The notes beneath the pieces are model-generated. The model searched no databases and was not told the DNA's origin. It worked only from the letters and a program-made list of their open reading frames with translations. A DNA stretch of 5,261 bases from Deltaproteobacteria bacterium. Its GTDB lineage: Bacteria > Desulfobacterota > Syntrophia > Syntrophales > Smithellaceae. Below, piece after piece: positions 1 through 4,848 of the stretch. Location of the stretch: positions 1 through 5,261 of the forward strand of contig JAGVUJ010000132.1 of assembly GCA_019136325.1 (NCBI GenBank). The letters are read 5' to 3'. A program made the position numbers and the translations under genes. Numbering within the stretch: the first letter of the stretch is position 1; every line of letters begins with the position of its first letter.

Positions 1-2
1 AT

Positions 3-1154
3 GGTCCGGACGATCAAAAGATGTACGTTGGTTTTATTCGATTACAAGACTTGAATCTAATGTATAAAAATCTTGGGCCGCGCTTTTTTGATAGCAATAT
101 TAGATACGGTCTTGGTGAAAGCGAGGCTGTAAATCGTGCTATTTCTAATGCACTTAAGCAGATTATTCTGGATCAAATAGAAGCACCTTGCATATTTGCT
201 TTTAACCATAATGGCGTTACACTATTTGCTGAAAAAGTTGACTCACTAAACGATGAATTCCAGTTGACGGCTCCACGTCTCCTTAATGGCGCACAAACTG
301 TTACTACATTGGCCAACTTCTTGGATAAAAATAAAGATAATCCGAGGATTAATGATGGTAAGAAAGCATATGAAGGGATTCGCGTTCTCTGTAAAATTAT
401 TACTAATGCAGATCAGAAATTTGTTACGCGGGTTACAATAAACAATAATCGTCAAAACCCTGTCGAACCCTGGAATCTGCATGCGAATGACTTAATTCAA
501 CTTGAACTTCAAGATAAATTTATTAATGATATTGGTATTTATTATGAGCGACAAGAAAATGCCTTCAATCAATTGAGCAGTGAAGATTTGGAAGAGTATG
601 GAATCAAAGAAGAATCTAAGGCGATTCAGATGCTTAAACTCGCACAGACTTTCCTCTTAACAGATGGACAGATAAGTCGCATCTCAGAAATGCGACGTAT
701 CTTTGAAGATGACAAGATTTACGAGCAGGTATTTCGACAAAAACGTATTAGAGCGGACTCCAGACATATTCTGCTATGTTATAAAATTCAGTTTAAACTA
801 AAAAAATTGGCTAATGAAATCGCCCAAAAAGGTCAGAACAAATATTGGTTTATTTCCCGAGCGCGGTATTTATTATGGGCTTTACTTTGTCAGGGTTTAC
901 TAAATGATGAAAATTTGGAAGACTACGCAGAAGATTATGGCCAATCGATGTCATTTCCGGTGGGATATACCGAAATTTTAACCCACTATGCAACTACACG
1001 CGTTCGTCCGTTACTAGCTTTACTCATGCAAGACGAAGATTATATAGATAAAGTACGCGCTGAAAACTTAAGTTTCCTTCGCACAGACAAGGCATTTGAA
1101 AAATGCATGGCGATTGCTTACAAAAAATGGCAATGGATACAAAAGAGACTTTAA
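3..1154 (+). CDS. AIPR-family (abortive infection phage resistance) protein, 5' end outside window
   Basis: The frame is open to the left edge (codons for GPDDQK precede the first Met at 21), so this is the C-terminal part of a longer protein; family members usually run well over 500 residues. Numbered from that Met, family-like blocks are FDSNIRYGLG (23-32), an NHNGVT variant of the NNGIT motif (62-67), LLNGAQTV (87-94), the NNNRQNPVEPWNLHAND stretch (141-157) and YYERQ (174-178). The NGAQT and NNGIT-like blocks in this order are what I recognise as AIPR. The family is named for abortive infection and often sits in restriction-like or defence islands; its biochemical activity is not evident from the sequence. 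The last 150 residues are helical and basic. The gene is more AT-rich than the following aat and WYL remnants, suggesting separate acquisition. Family assignment is fairly sure; function in phage defence is inferred from the family. Confidence 0.85.
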   Translation, partial: GPDDQKMYVGFIRLQDLNLMYKNLGPRFFDSNIRYGLGESEAVNRAISNALKQIILDQIEAPCIFAFNHNGVTLFAEKVDSLNDEFQLTAPRLLNGAQTVTTLANFLDKNKDNPRINDGKKAYEGIRVLCKIITNADQKFVTRVTINNNRQNPVEPWNLHANDLIQLELQDKFINDIGIYYERQENAFNQLSSEDLEEYGIKEESKAIQMLKLAQTFLLTDGQISRISEMRRIFEDDKIYEQVFRQKRIRADSRHILLCYKIQFKLKKLANEIAQKGQNKYWFISRARYLLWALLCQGLLNDENLEDYAEDYGQSMSFPVGYTEILTHYATTRVRPLLALLMQDEDYIDKVRAENLSFLRTDKAFEKCMAIAYKKWQWIQKRL

Positions 1155-1201
1155 TAATACGTTACAATTTGTGATAGATATTTAAGATAAAGGGAGCATA
1201 T

Positions 1202-1252
1202 ATGGAATATATTCCAATTCGCGTAAAGTGTCCGAAGACGGACTTGACTTGA
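1202..1252 (+). pseudogene. 16-codon stump of a lost gene downstream of the AIPR gene
   Basis: A good Shine-Dalgarno (AAAGGGAG, 1189-1196) lies 5 nt before ATG at 1202, but the frame encodes only MEYIPIRVKCPKTDLT before TGA. A well-placed ribosome site 47 nt after the AIPR stop suggests the next gene of an operon, with just its first codons left. The opening (MEYIPIRV) resembles the start of some larger bacterial proteins, but the piece is too short to name. The homologous part probably ends near 1226, where an inverted repeat (GTCCG AAGA CGGAC, 1230-1243) begins. It could instead be a real micropeptide or chance. Confidence 0.35.
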
Positions 1253-1317
1253 CAGTTAGATAGAAAAGGTGGTCAGTAAGGGCAAGTTCTGTTCAGGGTG
1301 CTGAAGCGTAAAAACAA

Positions 1318-1704
1318 TCACTGTTTCTGCTTTTCAGCCCACGCTTTAACTTCTTGGACGAATTGCTTTCTGAAGTCCGGCGGACCCAGTATGCTGACAT
1401 GCGGAATCCAGGATTTGAGCAGGTTGCGGATGGCTTCCTCATGACCCACCTGGAAAGTGACCACCAGCGAGCCGTCAGGTCTTTCTTCCCTGATCTGCTG
1501 GGTGGGAAACATTTTCCGCCGCTTGAAGTAATTGCCCGCCTGGGCATCAATGAGAACCTCTACCTCAAGGGTTGCCTTTTCGGCAAACCAGATATTGGCG
1601 CTTTCCTGAAGCACGGCATCCAGATTTTTCGGCATGGATTTGAAACCGGTTTTGAGCAGCTTCAGGTCTTTTATTTTATCCAGGGCGTAGCGCTTCAGTA
1701 TGCC
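1318..1704 (-). pseudogene. C-terminal remnant of a WYL-domain transcriptional regulator
   Basis: Read on the minus strand, this stretch ends at a TGA (1320-1318) and encodes about 128 residues like the end of WYL regulators. First comes the last strand of the WYL domain (KRYALDKIKDLKLL, the usual R-F-x-L-x-R-I region). A WCX-type C-terminal domain follows, with VEVLIDAQAG, FPTQQIREERPDGSLVV, an acidic helix and VSILGPPDFRKQFV. Full-length members are about 320 residues with an N-terminal HTH; the HTH and most of the WYL domain are missing. The frame stays open to 2016, but that part is antisense to the aat remnant and shows no family features, so I end the gene at the junction. WYL proteins bind ligands or nucleic acid and often regulate defence loci. 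With no HTH and no native start it is unlikely to work. The family call is good; the exact break is accurate to about 10 bp. Confidence 0.75.
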
Positions 1705-1707
1705 GGT

Positions 1708-2037
1708 GGATGGATAACAGAAGACATGATCAAGGCGTATATCAGGCTGCATAAAGCCGGATATGCCCACTCTGTCGAGGCGTGGGACGGCGATGAAATC
1801 GCGGGCGGCCTGTATGACGTTGAGATAGGCAGGACATTCTTCGGGGAATCCATGTTCGCGAAAAAGACCGACGCGTCCAAGGTTGCGTTTGCCGTTTACA
1901 CCACCGATCTCGCGAATAAAGGCTTTGAACTCATCGACTGCCAGGTAACGACGGAGCATTTGATAAGATTCGGCGCGAGGGAAGTCCCCCGGGCAGATTT
2001 CATGAAACGCCTGCAAAAAGCTCTGGATAGAGATTAA
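1708..2037 (+). pseudogene. aat: C-terminal half of leucyl/phenylalanyl-tRNA-protein transferase (Aat), 5' truncated
   Basis: Aat moves Leu or Phe from tRNA to the N-terminus of proteins beginning with Arg or Lys, marking them for ClpS/ClpAP degradation. From 1711 the frame gives clear Aat blocks: WITEDMIKAY, LHKAGYAHSVEAW, IAGGLYDVEIGR, FFGESMFAKKTDASKVA, ELIDCQVTTEHL and FGAREVPRADFMKRL, ending in TAA at 2035-2037. The WIT motif sits around residue 111 of the E. coli protein (about 234 residues), so roughly the first 110 residues are gone. The frame stays open upstream to an ATG at 1354, but that part is antisense to the WYL remnant and has nothing Aat-like. The only Met near the break is at 1726, with no convincing ribosome site. 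Without the N-terminal domain it is very probably inactive; a working aat may exist elsewhere in the genome. Family call near certain. Confidence 0.88.
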
Positions 2038-2053
2038 AGGAAAACAGATGGAC

Positions 2054-2081
2054 TTGACATGAAGCGAAAAAAGGATATAAT
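2054..2081 (+). promoter_or_regulatory. Consensus sigma70-type promoter of the Fic gene
   Basis: The -35 box TTGACA (2054-2059) and -10 box TATAAT (2076-2081) are perfect matches, separated by 16 bp. Transcription would begin near 2088, giving a leader of under 30 nt before the ATG at 2115. A promoter this strong driving a potentially toxic enzyme implies repression, which the overlapping repeats support. Confidence 0.85.
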
Positions 2082-2099
2082 CGCTTCATAATATGAAGC
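2059..2099 (+). promoter_or_regulatory. Probable operator: three ATGAAGC half-sites around the -10 box
   Basis: ATGAAGCGA (2059-2067) and TCGCTTCAT (2081-2089) form a perfect 9-bp inverted repeat that brackets the -10 region. A third half-site, ATGAAGC (2093-2099), pairs with the second to give GCTTCATAATATGAAGC (2083-2099), 7-bp arms around 3 bp. A repressor bound here would cover the promoter and start site. The best candidate is the C-terminal winged helix of the Fic protein itself; this is inference. Confidence 0.65.
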
Positions 2100-2104
2100 A
2101 ATAA

Positions 2105-2111
2105 AAGGTGG
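2105..2111 (+). promoter_or_regulatory. Ribosome binding site of the Fic gene
   Basis: AAGGTGG lies 3 nt before the ATG at 2115 (core GG slightly further), directly after the operator. It fixes the start codon at 2115. Confidence 0.6.
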
Positions 2112-2114
2112 CAA

Positions 2115-3236
2115 ATGACTCAATATTTATGGGAGCGCCCGAACTGGACTCAATTCAGGTGGAAGAACGACGATATTCTTCGTGCGCTTGGTGAATGCCG
2201 GTTGCTGCAGGGAAAACTCTTGAGTAAAGTGACCGATCTCGGGTTTACCCTCGAAAGCCAGGCCCAGCTTGAAATATTAACGGAGGAAACCTTAAAAACC
2301 GCCTTAATCGAAGGAGAGGACCTCATTGTTCAGAGCGTCAGATCGTCGGTCGCGAGAAAGCTCGGGCTCCCATCGGCGGGTCTTAGGGTGGACCGTTACA
2401 TCGACGGACTCGTCTCTATTCTTCTTGATGCCACAAAAAATCATGAAGAGCCTCTTACGCAGAAACGTCTCTTCGGCTGGCAAGCTGCACTTTTCCCGAC
2501 CGGCTATTCCGGTATCCATAAAATCAAAGTAGGTAAATGGCGGGGGGATAAGCCCATGCGCGTTGTATCAGGTCCTGTCGGCCGCGAAAAAATTCACTTT
2601 GAAGCTCCTCCATCTGAGCGCATACCTTTTGAAATAGGTAAGTTTCTTGAGTGGTGGAAGGTGAGCAGAAATAATGTGGAAGGATTGCTGCGCGCGGCCA
2701 TTGCTCAATTCTGGTTTGTGACCATACACCCTTGTGAGGATGGTAATGGCCGGATCGCCCGAGCTTTAACTGATATGGCCCTCTCCCAGGATGATCGGCA
2801 AACGATACGATATTATAGTCTTTCTTCTCAGATTATGGCAGAGCGGAATACTTATTATAATGTCCTTGAAAACTGCCAGAAGCATAATGGCGACATTACG
2901 GACTGGCTAAATTGGTTTCTTGGCTGTTTCTGCAGGGCCATCAAGGGTTCTGAAGGAATGTTGGCCATAGTCCTGAATAAGGCCTCTTTCTGGAAATCAC
3001 ATTCGGACAAGTCTCTATCGCAGCGGCAACGTAAAGTTATCAACCGGTTGCTTGATGCAGGGAAGAGTGGTTTTACAGGCGGACTTACAACCAAAAAATA
3101 TGTTTCTCTTGCCAAAGTCAGTAGAGCCACAGCCTTCAGGGAAATAGATCACCTTACAAAACTGGGGATTCTCAGAAAGAATACCGGCAGCGGCAGGAAT
3201 GTAAGCTATGATTTGAATTGGGCAGATATATCCTGA
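2115..3236 (+). CDS. Class II Fic-family AMP-transferase with C-terminal winged helix
   Basis: Complete, 373 residues. The N-terminal part (3-85, YLWERPNWTQF onward) matches the DUF4172 domain and carries the class II inhibitory motif [S/T]xxxE[G/N] as TALIEG (T62, E66, G67). In known Fic proteins this helix blocks ATP until relieved. The Fic core spans about 115-270: an apparent flap/target-docking segment around MRVVSGPVG (148-156), and the catalytic loop HPCEDGNGR (205-213), with catalytic His205, the D/E-GN phosphate-binding residues and Arg213. The usual Phe after HP is Cys207. Residues about 299-368 look like a winged helix (SRATAFREIDHLTKLGIL). Fic enzymes transfer AMP from ATP to Ser, Thr or Tyr hydroxyls of targets; here the target is unknown. 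The gene has its own strong promoter and operator-like repeats, so autoregulation by the winged helix is plausible. No antitoxin gene adjoins it, as expected when inhibition is built in. Family assignment very sure; toxin versus housekeeping role unknown. Confidence 0.93.
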   Translation: MTQYLWERPNWTQFRWKNDDILRALGECRLLQGKLLSKVTDLGFTLESQAQLEILTEETLKTALIEGEDLIVQSVRSSVARKLGLPSAGLRVDRYIDGLVSILLDATKNHEEPLTQKRLFGWQAALFPTGYSGIHKIKVGKWRGDKPMRVVSGPVGREKIHFEAPPSERIPFEIGKFLEWWKVSRNNVEGLLRAAIAQFWFVTIHPCEDGNGRIARALTDMALSQDDRQTIRYYSLSSQIMAERNTYYNVLENCQKHNGDITDWLNWFLGCFCRAIKGSEGMLAIVLNKASFWKSHSDKSLSQRQRKVINRLLDAGKSGFTGGLTTKKYVSLAKVSRATAFREIDHLTKLGILRKNTGSGRNVSYDLNWADIS

Positions 3237-3295
3237 GGCTCACGACAGGGGCGATAGGGCAAATCTTTACTCTTGACATTTCATGCAAAACAAAA

Positions 3296-3315
3296 TCCGT
3301 ATTGCCAAATGCGGA
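3296..3315 (+). repeat. Short hairpin between the Fic gene and the next small gene
   Basis: TCCGTATT and AATGCGGA pair over 8 bp (one G-U) around the loop GCCA. No T-run follows on the plus strand, so it is not a typical intrinsic terminator. The rest of the 125-bp gap holds a lone TTGACA (3273-3278) without a matching -10 box and a GGGAGG at 3332-3337. Confidence 0.3.
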
Positions 3316-3361
3316 GATCCAGATTGCTGCCGGGAGGTTCATTATTATTCGAGACAAAGTT

Positions 3362-3658
3362 ATGGGTCTTTTCGATTTCTTAAAGTTGAAGAAAAAGCAG
3401 GGTATGTATGCCGGCGGCAATGGCGAATCCATTGAAACTGCCGTAATCATCAACACGGCAAACTCTATGATTGGCATTTCTACGGAATATAAATTCATAA
3501 CAAGCAGGTATGGACAAAAGGACGTGGACTGGACACTTGAAATCCAGACAGTCATGCGCTCCGGCAACAGGCAATACGACGTCGTGGTGATAAAGCTTAA
3601 GGATGGACAGGAAAAATCTTTTTATTTTGACATCACAAAATTTTACGGGAAATTTTGA
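3362..3658 (+). CDS. Small protein of unknown function sharing a domain with the gene at 4976
   Basis: 98 residues if started at ATG 3362 (MGLFDFLKLKKKQG). The frame opens at 3218, overlapping the Fic end, but residues encoded before 3362 look non-native. MGLFDFLK with a basic tail is a typical start. The ribosome site is weak: GAGA at 3351-3354. A better GGGAGG (3332-3337) stands 3 to 9 nt before three in-frame ATT codons (3341-3349), so a rare ATT start is possible. Visible blocks are AGGNGESIETAVIIN (17-31), GISTEYKFI (38-46), DWTLEIQTV (56-64), YDVVVIKLKDGQ (72-83) and FYFDITKFYGKF (87-98). The pattern suggests a compact beta-rich fold. No signal peptide, membrane segment or catalytic motif is evident. 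I recall similar hypothetical proteins but no named family. Small same-strand genes with shared domains can be immunity proteins for toxins, which is only a possibility here. Confidence 0.7.
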   Translation: MGLFDFLKLKKKQGMYAGGNGESIETAVIINTANSMIGISTEYKFITSRYGQKDVDWTLEIQTVMRSGNRQYDVVVIKLKDGQEKSFYFDITKFYGKF

Positions 3659-3686
3659 TTGACAAAATTAATAATGGGAGTATCAT
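3659..3686 (+). promoter_or_regulatory. Probable promoter ahead of RNA element A
   Basis: TTGACA (3659-3664, overlapping the stop codon of the previous gene) and TATCAT (3681-3686) are separated by 16 bp. Transcription would start near 3692, exactly where the structured element A begins. This favours A, or A plus B, being the 5' end of a transcript. Confidence 0.6.
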
Positions 3687-3690
3687 ATAA

Positions 3691-3790
3691 CCAACAGCGG
3701 TGATTTAGAATGTTACTTGCTCCGCTATATAAATGTGCTAAAGGCTTTTGTCGTTTTATAGACCCGTTGCCTTTGGCGCGGGTTTTTTGT
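3691..3790 (+). ncRNA. Structured RNA element, copy A (hairpin plus H-type pseudoknot plus U-tract)
   Basis: P1: AGCGG (3696-3700) with CCGCT (3722-3726), its loop holding GATTTAG and TTGC. A 10-nt linker follows. S1: GCTAAAGGC (3737-3745) pairs with GCCTTTGGC (3769-3777), 9 bp with one G-U. S2: ACCCGT (3762-3767) pairs with GCGGGT (3778-3783), 6 bp with one G-U. The strand order S1, S2, S1', S2' is that of an H-type pseudoknot, with S1' and S2' directly adjacent as for coaxial stacking. A T-run (3783-3788) follows. The layout matches copies B and C, but the P1 end pair is A-U here where B and C have G-C, which keeps pairing. It lies just after a promoter and does not overlap a credible gene. 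I cannot match it to a known RNA family by eye. Confidence 0.6.
3762..3788 (+). terminator. Intrinsic terminator-like end of RNA element A
   Basis: ACCCG-TT-GCC-TTT-GGC-G-CGGGT forms a local hairpin (3762-3783) followed by a run of T. The same bases can instead take part in the pseudoknot, so the terminator and pseudoknot forms share S2 and compete for the GCC/GGC segment. It would end a transcript of about 100 nt from the promoter at 3659. Confidence 0.6.
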
Positions 3791-3805
3791 TTTTGACAAC
3801 TGAAT

Positions 3806-3903
3806 ACGAAACGGCGGGTTGATTTAGGTAATTGCAGCCGCCTCAACAAGGTGCTAAACGTCCGGGTAACCCTGCGGTTTTTGTTTAGCCGCGGGTTTTT
3901 TTG
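3806..3903 (+). ncRNA. Structured RNA element, copy B, in tandem after A
   Basis: P1: GGCGG (3813-3817) with CCGCC (3838-3842), loop with GATTTAGG and ATTGCA. A 10-nt linker TCAACAAGGT follows. S1: GCTAAAC (3853-3859) with GTTTAGC (3883-3889). S2: ACCCTGCGG (3869-3877, the T bulged) with CGCGGGT (3890-3896), then T7 to 3902. S1' and S2' are directly adjacent, as in A. Flanking bases GAAAC before P1 and ACAA in the linker are shared with copy C. A TTGACA (3793-3798) precedes it, but no -10 box fits, so it may depend on read-through from A. About 80 nt of plain sequence separate it from the next gene. Confidence 0.62.
3869..3902 (+). terminator. Terminator-like S2 stem and T-run of RNA element B
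   Basis: The GC-rich arms CCC(T)GCGG and CCGCGGG enclose the GTTTAG loop and are followed by seven T. Placed about 80 nt before the start of the next gene, it could attenuate transcription into that gene, controlled by whether GCTAAAC upstream captures the loop. Confidence 0.5.
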
Positions 3904-3966
3904 TTTCTGCCCTGTTTGCATGCCGCTGCGATTCCAGATCGGAAAAGACAACTTTATTGAACTTAA

Positions 3967-3973
3967 AAGGAGG
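3967..3973 (+). promoter_or_regulatory. Strong ribosome binding site deciding the start at 3983
   Basis: AAGGAGG with 9 nt before the ATG at 3983. It shows that the open frame upstream (back to 3851, through RNA element B) is not the start of the gene. Confidence 0.8.
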
Positions 3974-3982
3974 ATTTTTATT

Positions 3983-4423
3983 ATGTCGGTTTTAATTGAA
4001 GCAAATAACATTGTAGTGCGTATAGAGACCATCGAAGAAAAATATCCGGGCGGTGTGGATCAGTATATTGAGGATTGTCCCAATCGGTCCATGTGTATGG
4101 ATGATGAAATTATCAGGATAGGATTTCTTACCCTGCGGGAGACTGAACAGTTTGTGCGTTACCTTGAGAGCTTGGGGTTCCGGTGTGTCACGAACGGGCA
4201 GTTTGATGAAATTGCCGTACTTGACCAGTTCGAGGGGTTTTATTATCCGTGTGACTGGCTGGATTTTACAAACTCCGCCGGCGCTATAAATATAGAAAGA
4301 ATATCAGTCTGTAAAATTAAAGGCGCCAAATTCGATCTTATCCGTGTGCCCGAGGACTGGGAGTATGAAATATCCATTAGCAGAAATGCTAAGAGAAGCT
4401 TCGGACGAAATCTTAATTCTTAG
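3983..4423 (+). CDS. Hypothetical protein, 146 residues, first gene of a two-gene unit
   Basis: Starts MSVLIEANNIVVRIETIEEK after a strong AAGGAGG. Visible features: an acidic, mixed alpha/beta sequence without signal peptide or membrane segment; YPGGVDQYIEDCPN (21-34); a Cys pair C32/C38 in DCPNRSMC; a helix around 51-65 (LRETEQFVRYLESLG); EIAVLDQFEGFYYPCDWLDF (76-95) with C90; and a Cys-containing strand (ISVCKI, 107-112). I have an impression of similar hypothetical proteins opening with EAxxVVVR, YPGG and a DCPN block, but no named domain and no function. Three of its five Cys lie in these likely conserved blocks, which could matter for folding or metal binding. The next gene follows 13 nt after its stop with a strong ribosome site, so they are probably co-transcribed. 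Small soluble partner or immunity protein is a possibility only. Confidence 0.72.
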   Translation: MSVLIEANNIVVRIETIEEKYPGGVDQYIEDCPNRSMCMDDEIIRIGFLTLRETEQFVRYLESLGFRCVTNGQFDEIAVLDQFEGFYYPCDWLDFTNSAGAINIERISVCKIKGAKFDLIRVPEDWEYEISISRNAKRSFGRNLNS

Positions 4424-4436
4424 AAAGGAGGCATAA

Positions 4437-4781
4437 ATGAAAACAATGGTAAAATCCGTTTTAAATAAGTTCGCGTGTGATCGGTCTCAATTATTGGAAA
4501 GTTGTAGAAAGGACGGTGATTCTGAAATCCTCGAGGATATGAAAACCTGTTTCAAGGTTGCTGAAGAACTATCACAAATCGTGGAGCGGGAAAGTCAAGG
4601 TGGTTTACGTAAAAATAAGCAGCACACAAGAATGATTAACCTGCTGTTGATAGTCATGTACAGTATTAATGACCCCGCAGTAATGAAGAAAGTTCAAAAT
4701 AATCTGTTTGAAATGTTTGAGAGTACGGATTCTGAAATCGCGCTTAAAAAAACCGGCAAAGCCCAAAACATATTGCAATAG
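4437..4781 (+). CDS. Hypothetical small helical protein, second gene of the unit
   Basis: 114 residues, ATG at 4437 with AAAGGAGG (4424-4431) 5 nt before it, beginning directly after the stop of the previous gene. The protein looks almost wholly alpha-helical: a basic N-terminus, an acidic helix (27-54, EILEDMKTCF and VAEELSQIVERE), a 12-residue hydrophobic helix face (MINLLLIVMYSI, 66-77, too short for a confident membrane span), then VMKKVQNNLFEMFE (82-95). Two Cys near the N-terminus (C14, C23) and one at C38. I recognise no domain. Its stop at 4779-4781 runs into GGAGG, and the unit is closed by a hairpin terminator at 4794-4829. Confidence 0.68.
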   Translation: MKTMVKSVLNKFACDRSQLLESCRKDGDSEILEDMKTCFKVAEELSQIVERESQGGLRKNKQHTRMINLLLIVMYSINDPAVMKKVQNNLFEMFESTDSEIALKKTGKAQNILQ

Positions 4782-4790
4782 GAGGTCAGT

Positions 4791-4802
4791 ATGCCGTCAT
4801 AG
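4791..4802 (+). other. Vestigial translation start: ribosome site and ATG with three codons
   Basis: AGGAGG (4780-4785) stands 5 nt before ATG CCG TCA TAG (4791-4802). It has the form of the start of a third gene in this unit, but the frame is closed at once and its bases form the left arm of the terminator. Either a deleted gene or coincidence. Confidence 0.25.
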
Positions 4803-4829
4803 ACACCATCATTAGTATGACGGTTTTTA
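4794..4829 (+). terminator. Intrinsic terminator of the 3983-4781 unit
   Basis: CCGTCATA (4794-4801) and TATGACGG (4816-4823) are perfect 8-bp inverted arms around a 14-nt loop, followed by TTTTTA. It closes the two-gene unit shortly before RNA element C. Confidence 0.75.
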
Positions 4830-4848
4830 TGTTTTTCGACAACATAAT

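Noticed and set aside
1318..2016. A single 232-codon minus-strand gene
   Set aside because: Its first roughly 104 codons are antisense to conserved Aat blocks and contain no HTH; only the C-terminal 128 residues are WYL-like.
1354..2037. A single 227-codon plus-strand gene from ATG 1354
   Set aside because: Only the part from about 1711 is Aat-like; the first 119 codons are the antisense of WYL-family coding sequence.
3273..3301. Promoter for the 3362 gene from TTGACA at 3273
   Set aside because: Sequences at the expected -10 distance (around TCCGTA) do not resemble TATAAT.
3218..3361. Upstream start for the small gene at 3362
   Set aside because: It would overlap the end of the Fic gene and add 48 residues with no match to the shared domain or natural start; MGLFDFLK at 3362 looks native.
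3793..3820. Separate promoter for RNA element B from TTGACA at 3793
   Set aside because: No -10-like hexamer occurs at 15-19 bp; that stretch is the GC-rich P1 stem.
3851..3982. Upstream start for the gene at 3983
   Set aside because: The added codons run through RNA element B, and a near-perfect AAGGAGG marks ATG 3983.
3691..4423. Type III toxin-antitoxin (pseudoknot RNA with ToxN-like toxin)
   Set aside because: The RNA lacks the short tandem repeats of ToxI, and the 3983 protein has no ToxN-like features; kept only as a distant analogy.
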